Both the position numbers and the translations under genes were made by a program. From Bradyrhizobium sp. AZCC 1610 (GTDB taxonomy: Bacteria > Pseudomonadota > Alphaproteobacteria > Rhizobiales > Xanthobacteraceae), in contig NZ_JAZHRR010000001.1 of assembly GCF_036924515.1 (NCBI RefSeq), positions 6,667,001 through 6,731,000 on the forward strand: a stretch of DNA of 64,000 bases. Reading direction: 5' to 3'. The notes beneath the pieces are model-generated. The model was not told where the DNA came from, made no database searches, and was given only the letters and a program-made list of their open reading frames with translations. This document shows, piece by piece, positions 11,785-20,405 of this stretch. Every line of letters begins with the position of its first letter. The stretch's first letter is position 1.

Positions 11785-12411
11785 TCAATCCAGCTTCGCT
11801 TCCATGCCGCGCTTGGTCGCCGGGCGGGCCATCATTGCGTTGTACCAGCGCTCGACATTCGGAAAATCCTTCAGCTCCACTTTGTGGCGCGGGTGGCGCC
11901 AGGCCCAGCCGAGGATGGCGAAATCGGCGACCGACAGCGCGTCGGCGACGAACTCTCGGCCTTCCAGGCGACGGTCGAGCACGCCATAGAGCCGGCGGGT
12001 CTCGGCCATGAAGCGCTTCAGGCCGTAGGCGCGGTCGGTTTCATTCTCCAGCGCGATGAAATGGTGCACCTGGCCGGGCATCGGTCCAAAGCCGCCCATC
12101 TGCCACATTAGCCATTCATAGACCGGGATACGCTCGGCGAGCGGCTTGGGCAGGAACTTGCCGGTCTTCTCGCCGAGATAGAGCAGGATCGCGCCGGACT
12201 CGAAAATACCGACCGGCTGGCCGCCGGGGCCGTCGGGATCGACGATCGCGGGAATCTTGTTGTTGGGGCTGAGCTTGAGGAAACCGGGCGCCATCTGCTC
12301 GCCCTTGGTGATGTTGACCGGGATCACCTTGTAGGGCAGCCCCATTTCCTCCAGCGCGACCGAGATCTTGCGGCCGTTCGGCGTGTTCCAGGTGTGCAGT
12401 TCGATCGTCAT
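11785..12411 (-). CDS. Glutathione S-transferase family protein
   Basis: A cytosolic GST-fold protein of 208 residues, resembling the YfcG/YghU (nu-like) group: HTWNTPNGRKISVALEEMGL forms the thioredoxin-like N-terminal part with a TPNG active-site region, and a C-terminal helical domain follows (AILGWAWRH). NKIPAIVD and FESGAILLYLGE are the glutathione-contact strands. YfcG-type enzymes have disulfide-bond reductase activity with two glutathiones; whether this copy does is inferred. The ATG at 12411 opens the family N-terminus. Confidence 0.9.
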   Translation of the reverse strand: MTIELHTWNTPNGRKISVALEEMGLPYKVIPVNITKGEQMAPGFLKLSPNNKIPAIVDPDGPGGQPVGIFESGAILLYLGEKTGKFLPKPLAERIPVYEWLMWQMGGFGPMPGQVHHFIALENETDRAYGLKRFMAETRRLYGVLDRRLEGREFVADALSVADFAILGWAWRHPRHKVELKDFPNVERWYNAMMARPATKRGMEAKLD

Positions 12412-12617
12412 TTACGGTTTCCCCAAAGGCAGGCTTTGTCCCTCCCGTTAGCGCGGAACCAAAGCGGCTTACAACCAGCCATTTTCGAATGTCGTCCCTG
12501 CATTCGCCGCGGCCACGGCAGGACATTGTGCCCTGTTGACGGCGCGGGATCGGCGCTGGAATGTCCCGGAAAGCGCCGATAGATTGCGGCCGGCTTGAAA
12601 CCCCCGGGGAAACCGCC

Positions 12618-13181
12618 TTGTCCAAATCAGCCTCCCGCGCCCGCCTCGCCGAGATCATCCGCAAGCGTTCGTTCGGCCGCGGCGAGATCACGCTGGCCTC
12701 GGGCCGCAAGAGCGACTTCTACTTCAACCTCAAGCCGACCATGCTCGACCCCGAGGGCGCGGCGCTCCTGGCCGAACTGACCTATGAGGCGTTGAAGGAC
12801 GACAATCTCGATTTCGTCGGCGGGCTGGAAATGGGCGCAGTCCCACTGGCGGGCGCAATCGCGCAGCTGTCCTGGCTCAAGGGGCATCCGATCGCAGCGT
12901 TCTTCGTGCGCAAGAAGCCGAAGGAGCACGGCGCCCGCCTCGCGGTGGAGGGGCTCGCCAAGGGCGAGACCTTGCAGGGCAAGCGCATCGTCATCGTGGA
13001 GGACGTCACCACCACCGGCGGCTCGGCGCTGAAGGCGGTTGAGGCCGTGCGCGATGCCGGCGGCGAGATCGTGCTGGTGCTCACCATGGTCGACCGCGAG
13101 GAAGGCGCGACCGAAGTCTTTGCCGAGGCGGGGCTCGAGTTTCGCTCGCTGTACAAGGCCGGCGAATTTTTGAAGGGGTGA
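12618..13181 (+). CDS. pyrE: Orotate phosphoribosyltransferase
   Basis: Transfers the phosphoribosyl group of PRPP to orotate in UMP synthesis. It is 187 residues if the TTG at 12618 is used. That start gives [17 protein letters not shown] at the N-terminus, matching the known Bradyrhizobium-type PyrE, and has GGGGAAA about 8 bp upstream; an in-frame ATG at 12561 would add 19 residues that look non-conserved. The PRPP-binding motif [20 protein letters not shown] is intact, as are [14 protein letters not shown] and [12 protein letters not shown] repeat of family D begins a few bases after the stop. Confidence 0.93.
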   Translation: MSKSASRARLAEIIRKRSFGRGEITLASGRKSDFYFNLKPTMLDPEGAALLAELTYEALKDDNLDFVGGLEMGAVPLAGAIAQLSWLKGHPIAAFFVRKKPKEHGARLAVEGLAKGETLQGKRIVIVEDVTTTGGSALKAVEAVRDAGGEIVLVLTMVDREEGATEVFAEAGLEFRSLYKAGEFLKG

Positions 13182-13186
13182 TTGCT

Positions 13187-13336
13187 CTCTTCTCCCTCGC
13201 CCCGCTCTTGCGGGGAGAGGGTCGGGGTGAGGGGCTCTCTCCGCGAGTCGTGAGAGTAGTGAGACCTGTACCCCGGATCGATGCTTCGCATCGCCGAGGC
13301 GATCCGAGCTCTCCCCCGCAAGCGGGGCGAGGTAAG
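13187..13336. repeat. Intergenic repeat, family D (copy 1)
   Basis: CCTCGCCCCGCTCTTGCGGG near the left end pairs with CCCGCAAGCGGGGCGAGG at the right end. The centre carries GGGGTGAGGGGCTCTCTCCG, also found in the copy at 27638-27794. An apparent ATG at 13281 for the next gene falls inside this repeat and is unlikely to be used. Confidence 0.75.
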
Positions 13337-13445
13337 AAGAAGCCCGCATTTCTTTTCCGCCCTCTCGCCCCCAGTAAAAGCTCATTTACCATCCCCCGTT
13401 AAGGTTACCCGAACTGAAGCCTTGGCGCTTCAGCGCGTTTGTTGG

Positions 13446-14267
13446 GTGGAGTTGGCGTTGCGTACAGAGTTGGCTTTTTCGCGCAGGCGGCGCCGCGCGA
13501 CCTTTGTGGCCGCCGTGACCCTTGCGGGTGCGCTCACGCTGACGCCCGGCAGCGTCTCCGCCGAGGGTCTGTTCGATTTCCTGTTCGGCGGCATCCAGAA
13601 ACAGCAGACGCGGCAGGCCCCCGCGCAGGCGAACTTCTTCGCCGATCCGTTCGGCATCAATCAACCGTCCCATCCTGCGCCGGCGCCGCGCGTCGCGGGC
13701 TCCGGACCTGCCTTCTGCGTGCGAAGCTGCGACGGCAAATATTTTCCGCTGACCATGCGCGGCAACGCCTCGCCGGTTCAGACCTGCCAGGCCTTCTGCC
13801 CGGCAAGCGTCACCAAGGTATTTTACGGCAGCAGTATCGACAGCGCGGCCGCGGGCAATGGCGAGCGCTATGCCGACAGCGAAAACGCCTACGCCTATCG
13901 CAAGGCGCTGAGCGCCGACTGCACCTGCAACGGCCGAAGCCCGTCCGGGCTGGCGCCGGTCGATCTTGCACTCGACACCTCGCTGCGCTCCGGCGACGTC
14001 GTCGCTACCACCGACGGCCTGGTGGCCTATACCGGCGTTCGCTTAGGCGCCGACCAGACGGCGGAATTCACCCCCGTCACCTCCTATCCCGGCCTCACGG
14101 CAGATGTCCGCGCCCGGCTCGGCGAAATGAAGGTGGCGCCGGTCAGCGCGGAGATGGTCGCGGCCAGCGCGCCGCTTCCCGAAACAAGACGCGACGTCGA
14201 GCTGCCGACCGCCTCCATACCGAAGACCGCCGCGCCGAAGCCGGCGAAGCGGGCGGAAGTAAACTAG
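13446..14267 (+). CDS. DUF2865 domain-containing secreted protein
   Basis: About 273 residues from the GTG at 13446. A basic stretch (RRRRRATF) is followed by a hydrophobic signal segment ending near SVSA, so export is likely. The central DUF2865 region carries conserved cysteines in FCVRSCDGKYFPL, CQAFCPAS and DCTCNGRS. The C-terminal part is Pro/Ala/Lys-rich. Function is unknown. The start is uncertain: TTG codons at 13422 and 13452 are alternatives, and an upstream ATG at 13281 lies in a repeat. It is common in Bradyrhizobium and relatives. Confidence 0.75.
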   Translation: MELALRTELAFSRRRRRATFVAAVTLAGALTLTPGSVSAEGLFDFLFGGIQKQQTRQAPAQANFFADPFGINQPSHPAPAPRVAGSGPAFCVRSCDGKYFPLTMRGNASPVQTCQAFCPASVTKVFYGSSIDSAAAGNGERYADSENAYAYRKALSADCTCNGRSPSGLAPVDLALDTSLRSGDVVATTDGLVAYTGVRLGADQTAEFTPVTSYPGLTADVRARLGEMKVAPVSAEMVAASAPLPETRRDVELPTASIPKTAAPKPAKRAEVN

Positions 14268-14275
14268 GCGATATC

Positions 14276-14355
14276 GTAGCCCGGATGGAGCGAAGCGAAA
14301 TCCGGGGCCGGTCTCGCACACTTTCCCGGATTACGCTGCGCTCCATCCGGGCTAC
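14276..14355. repeat. Palindromic intergenic repeat, family A (copy 2)
   Basis: GTAGCCCGGATGGAGCGAAG pairs with TGCGCTCCATCCGGGCTAC. It lies between the convergent DUF2865 gene and the next small gene and may act as a transcript end for both. Confidence 0.85.
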
Positions 14356-14366
14356 AAAGTCACCGC

Positions 14367-14798
14367 TCACCGCCCGACGATGACGCCGATCACGTTTGGC
14401 GCCGACAGATATTTTTCCTCGATCGCCGCACGCGTCGCGGCGCGGTTTTCCGGCGTCAGCAAGCCGCGCTTCTCGGCCAGGATCATCCAGCAATAGCCCC
14501 ACCAGTCGGTCAGCATGCCCTGATCGTCGACCAGGTCGTAGCCCGCTTGGGCTGCGAAGATTCGCGCCTGCGCTTCATCCAGCGCGTCGAGAAAGGCGTG
14601 GTCCTCGACCGAAAACAGCTCGTCGCTGAAATCGTCCGTGGTGTAACCCCACACCGACATGCAGACCGCGTTGAACTCGCGGTCGATCGCGTCATCGTCG
14701 ACGAGCCGGCGGCGCGAGGCCTGATGCAGGCGCGACAGCGAGCGCGCAAAATCGGCGATACGGGTGAGAGCAAACTGATCGAAGGCGATGGTGGACAT
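14367..14798 (-). CDS. Hypothetical 143-residue protein
   Basis: I do not recognise a family. It is a soluble, acidic, helix-rich protein without signal peptide or membrane segment. Tryptophans and aromatic residues cluster in a stretch around TDWWGYCWMILAEKRGLL, followed by a helix (ENRAATRAAIEEKYL). The ATG at 14798 (MSTIAFDQFALTRI) is a clean start. Codon use fits the surrounding chromosome, and no long reading frame competes on the other strand. It is monocistronic, divergent from the next small gene across about 170 bp. Confidence 0.7.
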   Translation of the reverse strand: MSTIAFDQFALTRIADFARSLSRLHQASRRRLVDDDAIDREFNAVCMSVWGYTTDDFSDELFSVEDHAFLDALDEAQARIFAAQAGYDLVDDQGMLTDWWGYCWMILAEKRGLLTPENRAATRAAIEEKYLSAPNVIGVIVGR

Positions 14799-14968
14799 GT
14801 AGTCCTCGCAAACTCGGATAGACCATAAATGTTGTGTCGGCGACGCGCCGAATCACAATGATATATCAAACACTTGCTAAAGTGTTCTTAATTTGTTCTG
14901 GTGGAGCGACAAAATATCTCCCATCAGAGGTTGTTTTTGGTGATTTGCCCCGCAAAGAATCGAGGGCG

Positions 14969-15199
14969 ATGGACGCGACACAGGCTACCCAGCTCCGGAC
15001 CCTGTTACTGGAGGCGGCCGACGCGATCGATCGCGCGAATGCGATCGTATCCACCCTCGACAGCGAAGACCGAGCCTTGCTTGCCACGCCTCTCGACGAG
15101 ATATCGTCCGCCTTGCATTTCGAACTGCTGCAAAAGCTCTATCTCCGCTACCCCGGGCTTGCCGAGGAAGGCGAAGATTGGGACGGCACCATGGTGTGA
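14969..15199 (+). CDS. Hypothetical 76-residue helical protein
   Basis: A small acidic protein, start ATG at 14969 with GAGGG just upstream; the frame is open back to 14834 but that part looks non-coding and AT-rich. It is predicted to be almost wholly helical (QLRTLLLEAADAIDRANAIV, then a second helix FELLQKLYLRYPGL) with an acidic end (EEGEDWDGTMV). No family recognised, no signal peptide. The spacing and strong ribosome site make it more likely real than not. Confidence 0.55.
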   Translation: MDATQATQLRTLLLEAADAIDRANAIVSTLDSEDRALLATPLDEISSALHFELLQKLYLRYPGLAEEGEDWDGTMV

Positions 15200-15218
15200 A
15201 CTGTCAGTGCCAATCGCC

Positions 15219-15449
15219 TCACATCGCCGACAACAGCTTGTCGCCGCAGTAATTGGCGTAGAACTTTCCGCCGCACTGCCGCTTGATCGCCGCGCAGCGC
15301 GCGGCCGGCGAAGCGCCTTGCGGGATGCTGAAGGAACAACTGAGGCCATCCGCGCTTTTGCCAGCCTTGCCTGCGGCAAAGGCTGCGCTGGTCGCGCTGA
15401 TGCAGACTACCAACAGCGCAGCGGCGGCGATCTCGATCGCTAATCTCAT
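15219..15449 (-). CDS. Small secreted cysteine-containing protein
   Basis: 76 residues. The N-terminus MRLAIEIAAAALLVVCISAT with a cleavage-like AAFA at about 21-25 looks like a signal peptide. The mature part is about 50 residues with four cysteines (LSCSFS, ARCAAIKRQCGGKFY, NYCGDK), which could form two disulfides in the periplasm. Function unknown. It ends close to the end of the convergent 76-residue gene at 14969-15199. Confidence 0.6.
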   Translation of the reverse strand: MRLAIEIAAAALLVVCISATSAAFAAGKAGKSADGLSCSFSIPQGASPAARCAAIKRQCGGKFYANYCGDKLLSAM

Positions 15450-15688
15450 GATAGGCCTCCCGCTTGTTCGAGAACGTCTCCTTCACGCGTACCGGCATCC
15501 ACCAGCCAAGTTCCGGCATCCCACAGCTTTGCATGAAATTATAGCACGAAAAGCGGTCGTGCCGTGCCGCGAAATCGGCCCGGTCCTTGCATAAAATCAT
15601 ACCAATGCGGTGAACACATACTTCCGGCTGGTTTCGATCGGGGGGCAAGGCGCGTATCTTCGCTTGAGTCTCAACTGCTAGGACTGAC

Positions 15689-18223
15689 GTGTTGCAGGAA
15701 CAAATCCCAGGAAACTCTCCGGCCAACTATCCGGCGCTGGACCAGCCGATGGACGAGCTGGCGCTGACCGAAATCAAGGGCGCAATCCTCGCCAAGCTCC
15801 GGCTTGCGATCGGCAAGGACGCCGGCATGGCGACACGGCGCGACTGGTACAAGGCCGCAGCGCTGGCGCTGCGCGACCGCATCGTGCACCGCTGGCTGAC
15901 GGCAGAAAAGGAGAGCTACGACGCCGGCAGCAAGCGGGTCTATTACCTCTCGCTCGAATTCCTGATCGGCCGTCTGTTCACCGACGCGCTGAACAATATG
16001 GGCCTGCTGCCGGTGTTCGAGGCGGCGCTCGGCGATCTCGGCGTCGGGCTTGACGACCTGCGCAAATGCGAGCCGGACGCGGCGCTCGGCAATGGCGGCC
16101 TCGGGCGGCTCGCGGCGTGCTTCATGGAGAGCATGGCGACGCTGGCCATTCCCGCCATTGGCTACGGCATCCGCTACGATTTCGGTCTGTTCCGCCAGAT
16201 CATCGCGCAGGGCTGGCAGCACGAATACCCGGACGAATGGCTGAGTTTTGGCAACCCCTGGGAGTTCCAGCGGGCCGAGGTGGTCTACCACATCCATTTC
16301 GGCGGCTTTGTCGACCACGTCGACGACCGCGGCCGCGACCGCGCCACCTGGCGTCCGGGAGAAACCGTGCAGGCTGTCGCCTACGACACCCCGATCGTGG
16401 GCTGGCGCGGCCAGCACGTCAACGCGCTGCGGCTATGGTCGGCGCGCGCGCCCGACCCGCTGCGGCTCGACGTCTTCAACACCGGCGATTATCTCGGCGC
16501 CGTCGCTGAAGAAGCGCGCGCGGAATCGATCTGCAAATTCCTCTATCCGAACGACGAGAGCTCCGCGGGGCGCGAACTCCGGTTGCGGCAGGAATATTTC
16601 TTCGTCTCGGCTTCCCTGCAGGATCTGGTCAAGCGGCACCTCGCTTCCGACGGGCAGTTGCGCAACCTCCCCTCCAAGGTCGCGGTCCAGCTCAATGACA
16701 CCCATCCGAGCCTCGCCGTCACCGAGCTGATGCGCATCCTGGTCGACCTGCACAATTTCCGCTGGGACGAGGCCTGGAAGATCACGGTGGCGACGCTGTC
16801 CTACACCAATCACACGCTGCTGCCGGAGGCGCTGGAGACCTGGCCGGTCGAACTGTTCGAGCGGCTATTGCCGCGGCATCTCGAAATCATCTACCGCATC
16901 AATACCGCGCATCTGGCGCTGGCAGATCAGCGTTGCCCTGGCGATATCGACTACCGCGCCTCGGTGTCGCTGATCGACGAGAAGTCCGGACGGCGGGTGC
17001 GGATGGGGCAGCTCGCTTTCGTCGGCTCGCACCGCATCAACGGCGTCTCGGCAATGCATTCGGACCTGATGAAGGAGACCGTGTTCCACGATCTCAACCA
17101 TCTCTATCCCGGCCGCATCACCAACAAGACCAACGGCATCACCTTCCGCCGCTGGCTGATGCTGGCCAACCCGAAGCTGACCGGCCTCATGCGCGAGGTC
17201 TGCGGCGACGCCGTGCTCGACGACTTCTCGCTGTTCGAGCGCCTCGAGGCCCGCGCCAGTGACAACGCATTCCAGCAGCGTTTTCGCGACGTCAAGCATC
17301 AGAACAAGGTGGCGCTGGCGCGGCTTATCAACGAGCGGCTCGGCATCAAGATCGATCCGTCGGCGCTGTTCGACATCCAGATCAAGCGCATCCACGAATA
17401 CAAGCGGCAATTGCTCAACGTCGTCGAGACCGTCGCGCTGTATCAGGCGATCAAGGACGAGCCGCAGCGTGACTGGGTGCCGCGGGTGAAGATCTTCGCC
17501 GGCAAGGCGGCGGCGAGCTATCGCTACGCCAAGCTGATCATCAAGCTGATCAACGACGTCGCCGAGGTCGTCAACAACGACCCCGACGTCTCGGGGCGGC
17601 TGAAGGTCGTCTTCCTCGCCGACTACAATGTCAGCCTTGCCGAGGTTATCATTCCAGCCGCCGATCTCTCCGAGCAGATTTCGACCGCCGGCATGGAGGC
17701 CTCCGGTACCGGCAACATGAAGCTGGCGCTCAACGGCGCGCTCACCATCGGCACGCTTGACGGCGCCAATATCGAAATCCGCGATCATGTCGGCGCGGAG
17801 AACATCGCGATCTTCGGCATGGAGGCCGGCGACGTCATGGTCCGCCGCAAGCAGGGCCTGGACGCCACGGATGTGATCAGCCGCTCGCCGCGGCTGGCGC
17901 GGGCCATTACCGCAATCGAGAGCGGCGCGTTCTCGCCCGACGATCCTGCCCGCTTTGCCTCGATGGGTCACGCGCTGCGCTATCTCGACCACTACATGGT
18001 CTCGGCCGATTTCGATTCCTACTACGCGGCCCAGCGCGGCATCGACGCCCGCTGGCAGGTGGTGCCGGCCTGGACCCGTGCCTCGATCCTCAACGTGGCG
18101 CGGATGCCCTGGTTCTCCTCCGACCGCACCATCCGGGAGTATGCCGAGGATATCTGGCACGTGCCGGTGCGCGCGGCCGCGCCGGTGCCGGAGACAAGCG
18201 CCCAGCGCGGGGCGACGCGGTAA
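15689..18223 (+). CDS. glgP: Glycogen/alpha-glucan phosphorylase
   Basis: Releases glucose 1-phosphate from glycogen or maltodextrin. 844 residues, full length. Conserved landmarks include YYLSLEFLIGRLFTDALNN, NGGLGRLAACFMESMATL, QLNDTHPSLAVTELMRIL, the pyridoxal-phosphate site EASGTGNMKLALNGALTIG and QIKRIHEYKRQLLN. The annotated start is GTG 15689; the conserved part begins a few residues on (MDELALTEIKGAILAKLRLA), so a slightly later start is possible. No other glycogen genes are nearby, which is unusual given that glg genes often cluster. Confidence 0.95.
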   Translation: MLQEQIPGNSPANYPALDQPMDELALTEIKGAILAKLRLAIGKDAGMATRRDWYKAAALALRDRIVHRWLTAEKESYDAGSKRVYYLSLEFLIGRLFTDALNNMGLLPVFEAALGDLGVGLDDLRKCEPDAALGNGGLGRLAACFMESMATLAIPAIGYGIRYDFGLFRQIIAQGWQHEYPDEWLSFGNPWEFQRAEVVYHIHFGGFVDHVDDRGRDRATWRPGETVQAVAYDTPIVGWRGQHVNALRLWSARAPDPLRLDVFNTGDYLGAVAEEARAESICKFLYPNDESSAGRELRLRQEYFFVSASLQDLVKRHLASDGQLRNLPSKVAVQLNDTHPSLAVTELMRILVDLHNFRWDEAWKITVATLSYTNHTLLPEALETWPVELFERLLPRHLEIIYRINTAHLALADQRCPGDIDYRASVSLIDEKSGRRVRMGQLAFVGSHRINGVSAMHSDLMKETVFHDLNHLYPGRITNKTNGITFRRWLMLANPKLTGLMREVCGDAVLDDFSLFERLEARASDNAFQQRFRDVKHQNKVALARLINERLGIKIDPSALFDIQIKRIHEYKRQLLNVVETVALYQAIKDEPQRDWVPRVKIFAGKAAASYRYAKLIIKLINDVAEVVNNDPDVSGRLKVVFLADYNVSLAEVIIPAADLSEQISTAGMEASGTGNMKLALNGALTIGTLDGANIEIRDHVGAENIAIFGMEAGDVMVRRKQGLDATDVISRSPRLARAITAIESGAFSPDDPARFASMGHALRYLDHYMVSADFDSYYAAQRGIDARWQVVPAWTRASILNVARMPWFSSDRTIREYAEDIWHVPVRAAAPVPETSAQRGATR

Positions 18224-18295
18224 ATCCCGGGACGCGGGAAGCCATTACCTCAGTCGTCATTGAATTCGGCAAAAGAGTCGCGATACTCCATCTAC

Positions 18296-18379
18296 CGTCA
18301 TTGCGAGGAGCGTAGCGACGAAGCAATCCATCCCTCCGCTTGCGGCGCCATGGATTGCTTCGCTCCGCTCGCAATGACG
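18296..18379. repeat. Palindromic intergenic repeat, family C (copy 1)
   Basis: CGTCATTGCGAGGAGCGTAG pairs with CTCCGCTCGCAATGACG, with an inner pair GAAGCAATCCAT/ATGGATTGCTTC. A second copy is at 53544-53628. Confidence 0.85.
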
Positions 18380-18425
18380 GCACTTGCGCCAACCCTGTCC
18401 CGCCTCTCAAGACCGAAGAGTATTC

Positions 18426-19244
18426 ATGCTGACCAAAGCCCCTCACCTGTTCGACGACGCCACGCGGGTCACCGCCGGCGATAGCTGCTGGCAGGGCAGG
18501 ACCAGCCCGGACTACTGGGCCTTTGTCGGCCCGTTTGGCGGCTGCACGGCCGCGACCATCCTGCGCGCGCTGATCGACCATCCGCAGCGGGCGGGCGATC
18601 CGCTGTCGCTGACCGTGAATTTCTGCGCGCCGATCGCCGAAGGCGGCTTCGATCTCGACGTTCGCCTGGTCAAGGCCAACCGCTCGAGCCAGCATTGGTG
18701 CGTGGAGATGACGCAGGGCGGCGGCGACGTCGCGACGCTGGCGACCGCGGTATTCGCCGAGCGCCGCCCATCCTGGTCGCACCAGCAGGCGGCTTTTCCC
18801 GGCGCTGCGCCATTTGAACAGGCGCGCGCGTTTCCGAACACGCCGATGACCTGGACACACCAGCATGATTTCCGCTTCGTCGAGGGCGAGCCGAGTTTCT
18901 ACGGCTCGCCGGCGTCCTCGCCGCTCGACGCGTACTCCAAGCAGTGGATCGGCGATCACGTGCCGCGAAAGATCGACATGCTGTCGCTGATGTCGATGTC
19001 GGACGCGTTCTTCGGCCGGGTGTTTCTGGTGCGCCGGGAATTGATCCCATTCGGCACGGTCTCGCTAACGACCTACTTCCACACGTCATCGGATGAACTG
19101 GCGGCCGAGGACATCACGCGGGTGTTGGCCGTGGCTGATGCCAAGATCTTCCACAGGAGCTATGGCGACCAGAACGGCGAATTGTGGTCGCCGTCGGGGC
19201 GCCTGCTCGCAACCACAACGCAAATCGCGTATTTCAAAGCGTAG
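18426..19244 (+). CDS. TesB-like acyl-CoA thioesterase family protein
   Basis: A 272-residue double-hotdog protein. N-terminal hotdog: RTSPDYWAFVGPFGGCTAAT then a long helix and the strands LSLTVNFCAPI and FDLDVRLVKANRSSQHWCVE. The C-terminal hotdog includes VSLTTYFHTSSDEL and VADAKIFHRSYGDQNGELWS. Such proteins hydrolyse acyl-CoA thioesters; the chain length is unknown. The start is the ATG at 18426; an in-frame ATG at 18384 would begin inside the tail of a repeat-rich gap. It is followed, after another palindromic repeat, by arginase. Confidence 0.82.
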   Translation: MLTKAPHLFDDATRVTAGDSCWQGRTSPDYWAFVGPFGGCTAATILRALIDHPQRAGDPLSLTVNFCAPIAEGGFDLDVRLVKANRSSQHWCVEMTQGGGDVATLATAVFAERRPSWSHQQAAFPGAAPFEQARAFPNTPMTWTHQHDFRFVEGEPSFYGSPASSPLDAYSKQWIGDHVPRKIDMLSLMSMSDAFFGRVFLVRRELIPFGTVSLTTYFHTSSDELAAEDITRVLAVADAKIFHRSYGDQNGELWSPSGRLLATTTQIAYFKA

Positions 19245-19248
19245 CGGC

Positions 19249-19341
19249 GTAGGGTGGGCAAAGGGCGCGTTTGCGCCGTGCCCACCATCTATCCGGCTGG
19301 TGATCTTTATCGGTGGGCACGCTACGCTTTGCCCACCTTAC
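19249..19341. repeat. Palindromic intergenic repeat (GTAGGGTGGGCAAAG type)
   Basis: GTAGGGTGGGCAAAG at the left pairs with CTTTGCCCACCTTAC at the right, with a second inner pair (GCCGTGCCCACC/GGTGGGCACG). It occupies the whole thioesterase-arginase gap and stops about 10 bp before the arginase ribosome site. Confidence 0.8.
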
Positions 19342-19363
19342 AATTCTTCGGAGGCCCCGCCTC

Positions 19364-20335
19364 ATGTCCGAACGCGCCAGCCGACCAAAGATCGCCCTGC
19401 TCGGCGTCCCCATCGAGATCGGGGCCTCACAACTCGGAACCTTGATGGGGCCGGATGCACTGCGCACGGCGGGCATCGGCCGCATCCTCGATCAGCTCGG
19501 CTTTGCCGTCGAGGACCACGGCAACATGGCCAAACCTGACGTTACTCCCGATGAGGGCGCGCCGCCGGCGAATGCCAAATATTACGACACGATCAAGGGC
19601 TGGATCCGCGCGCTCAGCGAGCGTTCCTATTCACTGGCGCGCTCCGGCGCCGTTCCGATCTTCATGGGCGGCGATCACTCGCTGTCGATGGGATCGGTGA
19701 ACGGCGTCGCGCGCCACTGGCACGAGCAGGGCCGGCCACTGTTCGTCATGTGGCTCGATGCCCATGCCGACTACAACACGCCGCAGACCACGGAAACCGG
19801 CAACATGCATGGCATGTCGGCGGCCTTTTTGTGCGGCGAGAGCGGCCTCGACGGGCTGCTCGGCAACCATCCCCGCGCCTCGATCGGTCCCGACAGGCTC
19901 GACCTGTTCGGCATCCGCTCGATCGACCCGCTGGAGAAGAAGCTGGTGTTCGAGCGCCGCGTCGCGATCGCCGACATGCGCGCGATCGACGAATTCGGCG
20001 TCGGCGTGCTGATCCGCAAGGTCATCGAGCGCGTGCGGGCGCAGAACGGCGTTCTGCACTTGAGCTTCGACGTCGATTTTCTCGATCCTGCCGTCGCGCC
20101 GGGCGTCGGCACCACGGTGCCGGGCGGCGCGACCTATCGCGAAGCACATCTCATCATGGAGCTGCTGCACGATTCGGATCTGGTGCGCTCGGTCGATATC
20201 GTCGAGCTCAACCCGTTTCTCGACGAACGCGGCCGCACCGCGCGTGTTGCCGTCGAACTGATCGGCAGCCTGTTTGGACTGCAGATCACTGATCGCCGCA
20301 CGCCGAGCAACGCGGTGCTTCCGGGTAACGGCTGA
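19364..20335 (+). CDS. rocF: Arginase
   Basis: Hydrolyses arginine to ornithine and urea. 323 residues, normal for the ureohydrolase family. All Mn2+ ligand motifs are present: GGDHSLSMGS, MWLDAHADYNT and SFDVDFLDPAVAPGVGT, plus the conserved C-terminal DIVELNPFLDERG. The ATG at 19364 follows a good GGAGG 10 bp upstream; the reading frame extends further back into a repeat. A strong bidirectional terminator follows the stop and separates it from the convergent pckA. Confidence 0.95.
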   Translation: MSERASRPKIALLGVPIEIGASQLGTLMGPDALRTAGIGRILDQLGFAVEDHGNMAKPDVTPDEGAPPANAKYYDTIKGWIRALSERSYSLARSGAVPIFMGGDHSLSMGSVNGVARHWHEQGRPLFVMWLDAHADYNTPQTTETGNMHGMSAAFLCGESGLDGLLGNHPRASIGPDRLDLFGIRSIDPLEKKLVFERRVAIADMRAIDEFGVGVLIRKVIERVRAQNGVLHLSFDVDFLDPAVAPGVGTTVPGGATYREAHLIMELLHDSDLVRSVDIVELNPFLDERGRTARVAVELIGSLFGLQITDRRTPSNAVLPGNG

Positions 20336-20350
20336 CGGCGTATCCACAAC

Positions 20351-20379
20351 AAAAGGGCGGCTCATGGAGCCGCCCTTTT
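20351..20379. terminator. Bidirectional rho-independent terminator
   Basis: AAAAGGGCGGCTC and GAGCCGCCCTTTT form a perfect 13-bp stem around the three-base loop ATG, with A and T tracts at both ends. It lies between the convergent arginase and pckA stops and should end transcription from both sides. Confidence 0.92.
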
Positions 20380-20405
20380 CAAATGTGTTCGTTATCGTTT
20401 GCCGG

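Noticed and set aside
13281..13445. ATG at 13281 as start of the DUF2865 protein
   Set aside because: It lies in repeat family D, and the resulting N-terminus has no signal peptide. A start near 13446 places the hydrophobic segment at the beginning.
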